This document shows positions 33,333 to 41,824 of a stretch of 64,000 nucleotides of DNA, piece after piece. Made by a program: the position numbers and the translations under genes. This stretch comes from Candidatus Saccharimonadota bacterium (GTDB lineage Bacteria > Patescibacteriota > Saccharimonadia > Saccharimonadales > Saccharimonadaceae): NCBI GenBank assembly GCA_003979185.1, contig RYWJ01000003.1, positions 19,200-83,199 of the forward strand, given 5' to 3'. Below the pieces are notes generated by a model that was given only the letters and a program-made list of their open reading frames with translations, was not told the DNA's origin and ran no database searches. How positions within the stretch are numbered: the first letter of the stretch is position 1; each line of letters begins with the position of its first letter.

Positions 33333-34718
33333 ATGAAAACTCGAGATGCGCTAAAAATCAGCACCAGAACCATCAGAGCTCACCTGAAGCGTAACTTGAT
33401 AACCATAGCCGTCATGGGGATGATTTTCGGGCTAATCTTTACCGTTCAACTAGGCCTGACTGGTCTGCAGAATTCTTATATTAAGCGAGCCAGTGACTCC
33501 ACGAATGGCCAGGTAATCATTACCGCCGCCAACAATGCGGAGGGTATGATTATCAACGATACTAAGCCCCAGCTTAGTCGCGACAATATGATTAAGGATA
33601 TTGAAGCACATGGCGGAAAAGTACTGGGAGATGCTAAAAAGTTTGGGATGTTTGAGAGTATCATCTTGCCAGTCGAGTTTGTTCAGGGTATGATTGAAGC
33701 GGATTTAAACAAAGCGCCAGCCGATGCGGCACCTATCCTCGTCACGGCTTTTTTGGGCGAGCAACTCTTGAACAAGGACTTTCCGACCAAATATACTAGC
33801 GCGATTAGCAAACAAAAAGATTACGAAAGCTATCGTCGTGAGCTAATCGGCAAAACTTTTATCGACTCTTACGGCGCTAAGTACTATGTAGCTGGTCTTG
33901 CGAGTGACAACTTTCACGTCAATAATCTATCTTTCGAGCAACTGGAGAATAAAAACAGTAATCTTCTCAATCCGCTCCTAGAAATCATTCCAACTCCAGA
34001 AGGACGACCGATCGTGATTGATAATGGCAAAAGTCAACTCTGGCAAGAAGGCACCACTACCCCAGAAACTTTTCCGACACCACCTGCTGAACCTGCCGAA
34101 GATCTGACGGCCTACGACCAAGCCATTCTAAAAGAGATATCGGATACATCTGGCGATACCGTCATTGCGGTCTTTGATAATAACGAACAAGCCTACGAAT
34201 ATCTCAAACATAGTAAAGGCTCGTTTACAAATATTGGCCTCCCCGGAAGAGAATATTTTGTTAATGTAGTCGCAGGCATGTCACCAGAAGTGACTTATAT
34301 CTTCAATGTCATCAATACGACAGTTAGCATTGCCTCCGTCATACTAGGAATCATTGCAGTAATCGTAGTGATATTCACTAGTATTCGCCTGATCGACCAA
34401 GATCAGCAGAATATTGCCCTGTACTATAGTCTCGGTGCAACTTCTGGACAAGTCCGAACTATCTATTTATGCTACTTCCTTGAACTGATAATAGGGTCAT
34501 TTCTCTTCGCTTTCACCCTGGCAAGCGCAATCGTTTTATTATTCAACGTTATAGACCAAAATCTGCTCGGTATTCAAGCAATGCTAGGCTTTAACCAGGC
34601 AACTTATGAGTCAGTTTGGTGGTATGGAGTCAATCCTACCACTCTGCTGATATTTGGTGTCATGCTAATGATGGCACCACTATGTATTCTAGTGAACCGC
34701 AAAAAACTCTTGTCCTAA
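33333..34718 (+). CDS. FtsX/MacB-like ABC transporter permease subunit
   Basis: 461 residues. N-terminal membrane segment (about 24-45), extracytoplasmic domain of about 280 residues with a Pro-rich stretch (TFPTPPAEPAED), then three C-terminal membrane segments (SIASVILGIIAVIVVIFTSI, YYSLGATSGQVRTIY). It is the intact paralogue of the pseudogene at 277-972. No ATPase gene is adjacent. The ATG at 33333 is reached from a TATAAT near 33305. An upstream ATG opens a five-codon frame whose TGA overlaps this start (ATGA), which may couple translation. It ends tail-to-tail with typA, overlapping by two bases. Confidence 0.78.
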   Translation: MKTRDALKISTRTIRAHLKRNLITIAVMGMIFGLIFTVQLGLTGLQNSYIKRASDSTNGQVIITAANNAEGMIINDTKPQLSRDNMIKDIEAHGGKVLGDAKKFGMFESIILPVEFVQGMIEADLNKAPADAAPILVTAFLGEQLLNKDFPTKYTSAISKQKDYESYRRELIGKTFIDSYGAKYYVAGLASDNFHVNNLSFEQLENKNSNLLNPLLEIIPTPEGRPIVIDNGKSQLWQEGTTTPETFPTPPAEPAEDLTAYDQAILKEISDTSGDTVIAVFDNNEQAYEYLKHSKGSFTNIGLPGREYFVNVVAGMSPEVTYIFNVINTTVSIASVILGIIAVIVVIFTSIRLIDQDQQNIALYYSLGATSGQVRTIYLCYFLELIIGSFLFAFTLASAIVLLFNVIDQNLLGIQAMLGFNQATYESVWWYGVNPTTLLIFGVMLMMAPLCILVNRKKLLS

Positions 34719-36553
34719 GCTTTATTCTCACGCTTGCGCTTCACTGGGTCAAGTTGACGTTTGCGTAGACGCAAGCTCTTTGGTGTTACTTCTAGAAGTT
34801 CATCATCCAGCAAGAAATCAATACATTGCTCCAAAGAATACTGAGTATGCGGAGTGAGCTGGATCGCACCATCCGAAGCGTGCGTACGCATATTGGTAAG
34901 CTGTTTTTCTTTACAGATATTAATATCAAGATCATCTTTCTTATTGCTAAGGCCAACGATCATACCCTGATAAACTGGCACACTTGGTGGAATGAACAGA
35001 ATTCCTCGTGCTTGAGCAGCATCCAGAGCATAAGCGGTACTAGTTCCCGCCTCGAAAGCGATCAAGGCACCATTACGTTCAGGCTTGTAGCGACCTTCGA
35101 CTGGGCGATATCCAGATGGCAAGGACGACATAATCGCCGTACCTTTTGTCGCGGTCAAGAGATTATTCCTCAAACCAATTAAAGCAGCCGTCGTAATCCG
35201 ATAAGTAAACCTAGTACTACCTGCACTAGTTAGTTCTTGTGTAACCAACTCAGCCCGGCGGATACCCAATTCCTGAGAAACTGCACCAACAAACTCTGGC
35301 TCTACCTCGATAGCCAGCTCCTCAACTGGCTCTTGTTTTTTGCCATCAATTTCCTTATATACTACCTCGGGACGACCAGTTTCTAGCTCATAACCTTCGC
35401 GACGCATTGTTTCGATCAAGACTGACAGATGTAGTTCGCCACGACCAGACACCTTATAGCCCAAGCCATCAGGAACGATCTTTAGCGCAATGTTAGTTTC
35501 TAATTCGCGTTCTAAACGCTCGGCAATCTGACGAGAAGTCGTGAACTCACCTTCCTGACCTTTCAACGGCGAAGTATTCGGTCCGATATAGATACTCAGT
35601 GTTGGTGCTTCCAGTTCAATAGTTGGCAATGCCTCTGGCTCGCTACCATCTGCGCCAAGCGTAGCAATAGTGTCACCGATACTCGCCTGTTGTACGCCAG
35701 ACACAGCAATAATATCACCTGCCTCAGCTTCTGGCACCTCTTCACGACTCAAGCCTTTGTAAGCAAAGATGTTTTCTACCTTAGCGCTACTAGTTTTTAG
35801 CTCGCCAGTTTCCGGATCAGCATGGAGAACTTTGACATTCTCGCCTTTCTTCAGCTTGCCACGGAAAATTTTCCCAATTGCATATTTACCTAAATAATTA
35901 TCCGCCGCCAAGGCTGCCACTAAAAGCTGCGCACCACGGCTAGCATTCTCGTCAATCTTTGGTGCTGGAATATCATTAATAATCGCATCAAAAATCACGT
36001 GCAAATCATCATCTAAATCGGTAGTCTTACCGGCCTTACCATCACGTGCCACTGCATAATAAATTGGATAATTGAGCTGGCTTTCATCGCTAGCAAGCTC
36101 CAAGAATAAATCCGCAATTTCACTTTCGACTTCTTCAATACGCGCACCAGGTTTGTCAATCTTATTGATCACGACAACCGGCTTCAGATGTAAAGAGAGC
36201 GCTTTTTGCAAGACGAACTTCGTCTGAGGCATTGGACCTTCCTGCGCATCAACGATCAGAAAAACGCCATCCGCCATATTTAGCGTACGTTCTACCTCAC
36301 CAGAGAAATCTGCGTGACCCGGCGTATCAATAATATTGATTTTGTAGCCGTTATAATAAACTGAGGTTTGTTTTGCAGTAATCGTAATTCCCCGTTCATG
36401 CTCCTGATCCATAGAATCCATGATCAAAGTTTGTGACATTTCTGCTTGATTGTCGCGAAAAGTATGTGACTGCTTCAAAAGACCGTCCACCAGCGTAGTT
36501 TTACCATGGTCAACGTGAGCAATAATTGCGACATTACGAATATTCTCTACCAT
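34715..36553 (-). CDS. typA: Ribosome-associated GTPase TypA/BipA
   Basis: 612 residues. GTPase motifs: G1 AHVDHGKTTLVDGLL, G3 DTPGHADFSGE, G4 NKIDKPGAR. Domain II, EF-G-like domains and the BipA-specific C-terminal part (SNKKDDLDINICKEKQLTNMR, ARGILFIPPSVPVYQGMIVG) are present. It binds the ribosome under stress and in late assembly. The promoter at 36562-36590 ends 8 bases before the ATG, so the mRNA has almost no leader. Confidence 0.95.
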   Translation of the reverse strand: MVENIRNVAIIAHVDHGKTTLVDGLLKQSHTFRDNQAEMSQTLIMDSMDQEHERGITITAKQTSVYYNGYKINIIDTPGHADFSGEVERTLNMADGVFLIVDAQEGPMPQTKFVLQKALSLHLKPVVVINKIDKPGARIEEVESEIADLFLELASDESQLNYPIYYAVARDGKAGKTTDLDDDLHVIFDAIINDIPAPKIDENASRGAQLLVAALAADNYLGKYAIGKIFRGKLKKGENVKVLHADPETGELKTSSAKVENIFAYKGLSREEVPEAEAGDIIAVSGVQQASIGDTIATLGADGSEPEALPTIELEAPTLSIYIGPNTSPLKGQEGEFTTSRQIAERLERELETNIALKIVPDGLGYKVSGRGELHLSVLIETMRREGYELETGRPEVVYKEIDGKKQEPVEELAIEVEPEFVGAVSQELGIRRAELVTQELTSAGSTRFTYRITTAALIGLRNNLLTATKGTAIMSSLPSGYRPVEGRYKPERNGALIAFEAGTSTAYALDAAQARGILFIPPSVPVYQGMIVGLSNKKDDLDINICKEKQLTNMRTHASDGAIQLTPHTQYSLEQCIDFLLDDELLEVTPKSLRLRKRQLDPVKRKRENKA

Positions 36554-36561
36554 ATCTTTCT

Positions 36562-36590
36562 ATTATAGCACACTTTGCTCAAAAAAGCAA
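36562..36590 (-). promoter_or_regulatory. typA promoter overlapping a terminator
   Basis: TTGCTT at 36585-36590, 17-bp spacer, extended -10 TGC-TATAAT at 36562-36567. The -35 lies in the 3' arm and T-run of the preceding terminator (36587-36613). Confidence 0.8.
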
Positions 36591-36613
36591 GGATTTTTCT
36601 GCAAAATCCTTGC
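36587..36613 (-). terminator. Terminator of the WGI/DUF916-like operon
   Basis: GCAAGGATTTT arms around a short loop, then TTTTTT on the minus strand. Its end doubles as the -35 region of typA. Confidence 0.8.
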
Positions 36614-36661
36614 TTTCCTTACTTTAACCTTAAGATAATCTTAAAATTTACCCAAAACCAC

Positions 36662-37615
36662 CTAAGCAACTTCGGCTTTATTGTCATGCTTCTTCTTGAC
36701 CTTTAGGATAATCCAAACGATCAAGACCACGATCAATGTTAACACTAAGATCGTTAGCCAAATCGGGCAGATAAGGACAATACGGCTCTCGCTGTAGTCT
36801 TGATCAAGGAAAGAAATTTCCTGAGTCACCCTAAACAAACCTAGGTGTGGAGCACCTTGCCACGTCAAGACACCGGTACGCGTGGTGCCTGGAAGAACCG
36901 CCAAAGTACTATAGCCCATTGGCCGACCATCTTCGGCTAAGGTATTCTCATCCACAATTACTTCATTAGTAAAGAAGTTGGTTACTTTCATCTTCTGGGT
37001 AACTTTAAAGTCCACGTTACCAGTATTCTGAACGGTTTGTGAAACGGAAAAATCACGGTTAAACATGAAGCCTGGCAAAGAATAATCTAACAATTTACCC
37101 TCGGTATGCATTTCCTCACCGTTGATATGTCCATAAATAATCGCTGCAAGCTGAGTATTAACTTTCATGGCACCCTGCTCTTCAACACCACTATCGCTTG
37201 AAAGCAAAATAGCTGCATACTGACCACCACCAGCCACACCCTCTGGGACGTCAATTGTGAAGTTGACCTTGACGTTACCACCTGGTTCAATATGATACTT
37301 ATCCTTTTCCAGCTTAATCCAGTTATACAGACGAGTGTAGGAGCTCTCGTTGACAAAATCCGGCTCATAATCACTATTTACCTGAAAAGGCGATGTAGTG
37401 GCCTTAATATCAAAAGGCAAACGACCGACGTTAGATACAGTAACACTACCGCTGAAAGTCTCACCTGGATTGAGATCGACATCCAACGATGATGGGCGTA
37501 TTGATACTACAATATCACCACTCTCCAGCGCAGAAACCGTCGGCACTGGCAACATTGCTGCCGACAAAAAACTTAAACTTAATAAACTAATTAGTGCTAA
37601 ATAAATCCTTTTCAT
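36662..37615 (-). CDS. DUF916/WxL-interacting-like membrane-anchored surface protein (copy B)
   Basis: 317 residues. Signal peptide (to about 29), a first beta domain with VSIRPSSLDVDLNPGETFSGSVTVSNVGRLPF split over about 90 residues, PEGVAGGGQYAAILL, a second beta domain (VQNTGNVDFKV), then a C-terminal membrane helix and a lysine-rich tail. The order resembles DUF916-type proteins that partner WxL proteins in Firmicutes. That assignment is inference; only the architecture and GGGQYAAI-type motif were seen. It follows the secreted module gene 37619 by 3 bases. Confidence 0.65.
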   Translation of the reverse strand: MKRIYLALISLLSLSFLSAAMLPVPTVSALESGDIVVSIRPSSLDVDLNPGETFSGSVTVSNVGRLPFDIKATTSPFQVNSDYEPDFVNESSYTRLYNWIKLEKDKYHIEPGGNVKVNFTIDVPEGVAGGGQYAAILLSSDSGVEEQGAMKVNTQLAAIIYGHINGEEMHTEGKLLDYSLPGFMFNRDFSVSQTVQNTGNVDFKVTQKMKVTNFFTNEVIVDENTLAEDGRPMGYSTLAVLPGTTRTGVLTWQGAPHLGLFRVTQEISFLDQDYSESRIVLICPIWLTILVLTLIVVLIVWIILKVKKKHDNKAEVA

Positions 37616-37618
37616 TTC

Positions 37619-38173
37619 CTATATATTAGCTGCTGTTACGGTTACGTCGGTGGAATAAGTACCAGCTGATAGGCTAGAAGTAATCGAGATCCCGACCGTA
37701 AAGTCAGTCACGATACTTTCAGCACCAGTACCTGCCGCTGCACGATAAAAGACGACCGGACTTGTCGTGATAGCGGTATAACCAGCCTCATTGGAAGTAT
37801 TATCATTATTATTGGCACCTCCCTTCTTCTTGATTCCCCAGGCATCGGTGCCAGCCACAACTGTGGCGGATGCCGGGATAGACTCGTAGGAGTTATCAGG
37901 ATCTTTCAAATCAGCATGTTCTTTTGCATTTAGGGAGATCGTGTACGGACTATTTGACTTAACGGTCGCAATAATCCTCCCATCCTCGCTAATACTGCCA
38001 GCATTGATATTCTGCGTCACGCCCGTAGCTTCGACTGTCAGGCTCGTTGCAATATTAACCGTTACACTGGTATCGGCGGTTTTGGTTTCGGCGTACGTCA
38101 CCATCGGGATCATTGCCGCAAAACCAGCAATGACTCCACCAAGCAACATTGCGCTTTTAGCTTTAATCTTCAC
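37619..38173 (-). CDS. Small secreted WGI-module protein (copy B)
   Basis: 184 residues. Signal peptide (AMLLGGVIAGFAAMIPMVTYA), then a single beta-rich module: SVTVNIATSLTVEATG, ATVKSNSPYTISLNAK, TDAWGIKKKGG, and end SAGTYSTDVTVTAANI. The same layout is seen at the C-terminus of surface genes 1 and 2. It starts with GTG, placed by an AAGGAG Shine-Dalgarno. A promoter with TATAAT near 38222 is flanked by an inverted repeat (TGCGTAC/GTACGCA) that could be an operator. Confidence 0.7.
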   Translation of the reverse strand: MKIKAKSAMLLGGVIAGFAAMIPMVTYAETKTADTSVTVNIATSLTVEATGVTQNINAGSISEDGRIIATVKSNSPYTISLNAKEHADLKDPDNSYESIPASATVVAGTDAWGIKKKGGANNNDNTSNEAGYTAITTSPVVFYRAAAGTGAESIVTDFTVGISITSSLSAGTYSTDVTVTAANI

Positions 38174-38260
38174 TTTTGTTTTTCTCCTTTTTTATTTGAT
38201 GCGTACCTTCCATGCCTTAATTATAACAAATATTTAGACGTACGCAACATTGTTTTTACC

Positions 38261-39202
38261 TTAGAATACCTGCGGTTGTTTGCGTTTGTGGCGTTTAGCT
38301 GCTAAGATAATCCAAATAATCAAGAGAATAATCAGTCCAACTATTCCCAAGATCAACCATAGCGGGCAAAAAATCACCAGCTGTTCATCACTAATCTCTT
38401 CATCAAGAAACATGATCGTTTGTTTTACTCTAAAAATCCCTAGCTTCGGAGCACCATCCCACGTCAAGGTATGGCTACGCGAAGTCCCTGGTAAAACCAT
38501 TGTACTCTCGGAGCCAACAATTATACCTTCAGAATTTTTCGTAGTCGGAGTGATAACCTCTTCGCCCGTAAAGAAGTTTGTAATCGTCATAGCATGATAG
38601 ACCTGAAAATCCACATTGCCAGTATTGTAAGTTGTTTCGGAAATCTGTAGTGGCTTGTCCATAATGAAGAATGGGATCTTTTGCTCGACGATCTCACCCT
38701 CCGGCTTCATCGCTTCTCCGCTGACACGACCGTTCAGGATCGCCGCCACCTGCGAAGTTAATTGCAAAGGCGAGCTAGCATTGGCACTGTCATTTGAAGT
38801 AATCATAATAGCAGCGTATTGACCTCCGCCCATAGCATCTTCAGGTACGCTTATTTTAAATTCAATCTCCACCGCAGTATCTGGCTCCAAAGTATAGCTA
38901 TCCTGAGCAAATGATACCCACTCTGCTAACTTAGTATAGACATTGCTGGTCGAAAAGTTTGGTTCATAAGTTTCGCTATTCACTTGGTATGGCGCAACCG
39001 AAAGATTAAAAGCGAAAGGCAATCTTCCGCTGTTCATTACCGAGATAGTACCAGTGGTTTCATGACCTGGTTCCAGCTCGATCGTCTGAGTGGCCGGATA
39101 GACAGAAATCGAAATATCGCCATCCTCCAAAGCTAAAGTGGGCTGAGTCAGAACCATCAGCCCAAAGAATGTTGTAAATACTAATAGAAACTTTTTGATC
39201 AT
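38261..39202 (-). CDS. DUF916/WxL-interacting-like membrane-anchored surface protein (copy A)
   Basis: 313 residues, paralogue of 36662-37615 along its whole length: signal peptide, SVYPATQTIELEPGHETTG, MNSGRLPFAFNL, PEDAMGGGQYAAIMI, YNTGNVDFQVYHAMT, WDGAPKLGIFRVKQ, one C-terminal membrane helix and a basic tail. It is encoded 3 bases after the small module gene 39206. Probably exposed on the membrane outer face, possibly binding its neighbour's product. Confidence 0.65.
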   Translation of the reverse strand: MIKKFLLVFTTFFGLMVLTQPTLALEDGDISISVYPATQTIELEPGHETTGTISVMNSGRLPFAFNLSVAPYQVNSETYEPNFSTSNVYTKLAEWVSFAQDSYTLEPDTAVEIEFKISVPEDAMGGGQYAAIMITSNDSANASSPLQLTSQVAAILNGRVSGEAMKPEGEIVEQKIPFFIMDKPLQISETTYNTGNVDFQVYHAMTITNFFTGEEVITPTTKNSEGIIVGSESTMVLPGTSRSHTLTWDGAPKLGIFRVKQTIMFLDEEISDEQLVIFCPLWLILGIVGLIILLIIWIILAAKRHKRKQPQVF

Positions 39203-39205
39203 TGT

Positions 39206-39754
39206 TTACTGCGCAACCGCCGCCGTTACCGTTACCGAAGTGCGATACATACCGGTAGGAAGTGCTGAGCTCGTTGCTACGCCCACTACGAAGTTTGTCA
39301 TCGTTGCAACTGGTGCTGCCGCTGGGCTAGAAAAGAAAACTTGATCCTCGATATTTATCGCTTTATAACCAGCTTGACCTGACGCCTGAATTCCCCAGCC
39401 ATTTGTGCCGGCCGTTACATTATTTGTCGCAGGAATTGTATCTCCTGATTCCGAAGTTAAATCTGGCTGATTGGAACGCATCGAAATCGTATATTTCGCG
39501 TTACTCTGCACTGTCGCCGAAAGTGTACCAGTGACGATATTGACAGGAGAAGCCGTCAAAGCAATGTCGCTAGTTACATTTGATAGAGTTAAGACGTTTG
39601 GCACGGAGAGGTTGAAAGTAGTTGTACTCTTTACCCCCGCCGCCGCACCACTACCCTCAGCAGAAACAGCGTATGAGGTCAGCGACATAAAAGATGCCGC
39701 ACCACCTAGCAAAACCGCTCCTGCCAAGAAAAGTTTTTTTACTGTCCTTTCCAT
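39206..39754 (-). CDS. Small secreted WGI-module protein (copy A)
   Basis: 182 residues. Signal peptide (LFLAGAVLLGGAASFMSLTSYA) then the module: TFNLSVPNVLTLSNVT, ATVQSNAKYTISMRSNQPDL, TNGWGIQASG, end LPTGMYRTSVTVTAAVAQ. First gene of the first tandem pair. A promoter TTGCCA-17-TATGAT lies near 39808-39836 and AGGAAA precedes the ATG. Confidence 0.7.
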   Translation of the reverse strand: MERTVKKLFLAGAVLLGGAASFMSLTSYAVSAEGSGAAAGVKSTTTFNLSVPNVLTLSNVTSDIALTASPVNIVTGTLSATVQSNAKYTISMRSNQPDLTSESGDTIPATNNVTAGTNGWGIQASGQAGYKAINIEDQVFFSSPAAAPVATMTNFVVGVATSSALPTGMYRTSVTVTAAVAQ

Positions 39755-39874
39755 TGATTGTGTTTCCTATTTAAGTTTCTATTATTTTTGACCTATATAC
39801 ATTTATCATACTAAACTCTTATGGTTTTGGCAAGAATTTTCTGCAAGTTTTTCTGTAAACAGCATAAACAAAAT

Positions 39875-39892
39875 AACACCACTTCTGGTGTT
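39875..39892 (-). terminator. Terminator of the tRNA-Leu gene
   Basis: AACACCA-GAAG-TGGTGTT then ATTTTGTTT on the minus strand, about 10 bases after the tRNA CCA end. Confidence 0.75.
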
Positions 39893-39902
39893 ACCTGTTA
39901 AT

Positions 39903-39991
39903 TGGTGCGCTCGACTAGACTTGAACTAGCACAGCTTAAAATCGCCACTACCACCTCAAGGTAGCGTGTCTACCAATTCCACCACGAGCGC
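39903..39991 (-). tRNA. tRNA-Leu (anticodon GAG)
   Basis: 89 nt with encoded CCA. Acceptor GCGCTCG/CGAGCGC, anticodon stem CTACC/GGTAG with loop TTGAGGT, long variable arm typical of leucine tRNAs, T-loop GTTCAAGTC. It reads CUC/CUU codons. Confidence 0.95.
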
Positions 39992-40005
39992 ATGGAACTG
40001 CTCTG

Positions 40006-40034
40006 ATTATATCAAGAAAGCTCGCATATTGCAA
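40006..40034 (-). promoter_or_regulatory. tRNA-Leu promoter
   Basis: TTGCAA at 40029-40034, 17-bp spacer, -10 TATAAT at 40006-40011. Confidence 0.8.
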
Positions 40035-40051
40035 TAGCAACTTAGCCTACA

Positions 40052-40081
40052 AAATACCGCAAGCCCAAGCCTGCGGTATTT
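40052..40081 (-). terminator. Intrinsic terminator of the frameshifted small gene
   Basis: AAATACCGCA/TGCGGTATTT arms with TTTTG after the stem on the minus strand. Confidence 0.75.
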
Positions 40082-40102
40082 CGGGTGATAGTCTCTTTAC
40101 AA

Positions 40103-40395
40103 CTATTCTTCTTCTTTTACAATGTCAGCCTCGGCAGCTTCAACCTTTTTCGGGTCGTCGCTGATGCTGTCAGATTTTTTGAAACCGGTTGGAAATGCGA
40201 GATCGAAAGCACCCTTGAGGGCATAGACGATGCCAATCGCAATTACACCAGTGTAGACTGTGTAAGTTTCACCAGCACGAGCTGAGCTATATGAGGCATA
40301 GCTAGCAAGACCACCAACTGCCGCGATGGCTGCACCAATTAATAATTCTTTGCGCGCTTACGCACAGAAGCCTTATCTTGAACTTTTTTACTCAT
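40103..40395 (-). pseudogene. Small membrane protein gene with a -1 frameshift
   Basis: From the ATG at 40395 the frame reads MSKKVQDKASVRKRAKNY then stops. In the next frame a convincing membrane protein continues: ELLIGAAIAAVGGLASYA, YTVYTGVIAIGIVYALKGAF, then an acidic tail ending DIVKEEE and TAG at 40103. One extra A in the run at GCAAAGAA would restore a protein of about 97 residues with two membrane helices. The promoter (TATAAT, 6 bases before the ATG) and terminator are intact. This may be a recent mutation, a sequencing error or a programmed shift. Confidence 0.75.
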
Positions 40396-40405
40396 AGCTT
40401 TATTA

Positions 40406-40583
40406 TACCATATAATCCATTTTTGGATAGAGTAAACTTAATTTTTTCTAAGATTTTATCAGAAAGGTCTTGTCCTACTTGCCCCCCTACGAGTGGATAT
40501 TTTTTAGAAAACGCATCGTAATATTATGACAATGGAGTCAAATACACACCCCAAGAGCCACCATCACTGGTGCTATACTTGCC
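40406..40583 (-). other. Intergenic stretch downstream of a strong promoter; no intact gene
   Basis: Transcribed from the promoter at 40584-40612 towards the frameshifted gene. One frame reads GKYSTSDGGSWGVYLTPLS, a TAA, then YYDAFSKKYPLVGGQVGQ and onward to a TGA that overlaps the ATG at 40395. This could be a decayed gene or chance. A GCACCA/TGGTGGC hairpin lies at its start. Confidence 0.35.
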
Positions 40584-40612
40584 ATTGTAGCACAGATTAG
40601 TAAAATTGTCAA
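40584..40612 (-). promoter_or_regulatory. Strong sigma70-type promoter without an intact gene next to it
   Basis: TTGACA at 40607-40612, 17-bp spacer, extended -10 TGC-TACAAT at 40584-40589. Its spacer (ATTTTACTAATCTGTGC) closely resembles that of the promoter at 59275-59303. Confidence 0.8.
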
Positions 40613-40698
40613 GCTTAAATTTTATTATCGCAAAGCTAGTAGCACCCCCAAAAGAGGTGCTACTATTATACCTAAATAATCAATCCGACGTGCGAAAA

Positions 40699-40917
40699 TT
40701 ATTTCTTCTCGGAATCTTTCTTTTTCAAAGTCAAGAAACCATTGCGTGGGTTTTCATTAACAACGCGATCTTCTGGTAAATCACATGGAGTACCCTTACC
40801 ACCCTCTGCGGTCTTGGTAAAGAAATAGATAGTTTGTGGCTTGCCACCGCGCAAAGTAACTTCGGACTTGTGTAGATAATAGGTAATACCTTTACTATTG
40901 GTATGTTGATAGGCCAT
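40699..40917 (-). CDS. Small conserved-looking cytoplasmic protein
   Basis: 72 residues, basic, no membrane segment: MAYQHTNSKGITYYLH, VTLRGGKPQTIYFF, NPRNGFLTLKKK. Sequences of this type are common in CPR genomes to my recollection, but without function. Promoter TTGACG-17-TAAGAT near 40947-40976 and a strong AAGGAGGAA Shine-Dalgarno suggest high expression. Confidence 0.7.
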   Translation of the reverse strand: MAYQHTNSKGITYYLHKSEVTLRGGKPQTIYFFTKTAEGGKGTPCDLPEDRVVNENPRNGFLTLKKKDSEKK

Positions 40918-41076
40918 TAGGTTCCTCCTTAGAATTATTATATTCTTATCTTAAGCCGAATTATCAATAGCGTCAAGAGGTTTTCTTGAGAATCGACCAA
41001 AAATCTTATGTTTTATCGAAAAAGGTTATCTTTGGGAGTTATTGAGAAAATATTTGGGGAAGCTTTTAAGGGTGCT

Positions 41077-41784
41077 TTAGAAATTCTTGAGGAACAATAA
41101 AGCAATTTTCAAGACGCACCAAATCAAAAATCTCACTATAATAATCACAGATAAGATAATGCAGGCCAAAATCGCAAAACCTGTTGGTGTCCAAGAAAAA
41201 ATCGGCGAAGCATAATTATAACGATATAACTCTGTAGACGGAACTTTGGCAGTCAGGACATTATCTGGGATATCCGACTCTGGATATTTCGCCAGTTCAG
41301 AAGTCCAGCAATCTAAATATCGCTGATCCGACCATTGCCATCCTCCTGCAATCGCTTGGGGTTGACAAATCGCCGCTACCGCCGCATAAATATTACCATT
41401 GGGATTGGTATCTACTGCCAGTTCTTCCCTCGCGGCTTCAATCGCAGCATTCGCAGCGCGCAAGTACTGATTCTCAAGATAAAATGGACCCGTACCAAAA
41501 GTTATCATTTGTATACCATTATTTTCAGTAATATTAATAACGGTATGCGAATAAGTAAAATCCCTTAGTGCCGTAAGCGCCTGTTTAAGATCTTCCTCAT
41601 TGCCAACTTCATCAGCAGTCAGCACTGCATCGCGTAGCTCAACCATCTTCAAATGGTCAAATCTTAACAAGGTTGCCGTAAAAAATACCAGTGGTATTAG
41701 TATCAAAAACAATTGCCAAGTCCGTATGGCCTTAAATGATCTCCGTAAGATTCCACTGATGCGATTTGACTTTTTTCCACCCAT
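41077..41784 (-). CDS. Bitopic membrane protein with extracellular domain, unknown
   Basis: 235 residues. Membrane segments at about 21-42 and 203-230, with about 160 extracellular residues between, including two Cys. No family recognised. Extended -10 TGG-TACAAT ends 10 bases before the ATG; this promoter is divergent from that of murC, and the two -10 boxes are only about 15 bases apart. Confidence 0.6.
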   Translation of the reverse strand: MGGKKSNRISGILRRSFKAIRTWQLFLILIPLVFFTATLLRFDHLKMVELRDAVLTADEVGNEEDLKQALTALRDFTYSHTVINITENNGIQMITFGTGPFYLENQYLRAANAAIEAAREELAVDTNPNGNIYAAVAAICQPQAIAGGWQWSDQRYLDCWTSELAKYPESDIPDNVLTAKVPSTELYRYNYASPIFSWTPTGFAILACIILSVIIIVRFLIWCVLKIALLFLKNF

Positions 41785-41824
41785 TTCTGCATTTATTGTA
41801 CCACAAATATGCTACAATAAGCTC

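Noticed and set aside
41600..41824. N-terminal extension of murC
   Set aside because: It would run antisense through the 41784 gene and across two promoters; the protein similarity starts at MNIYISG.
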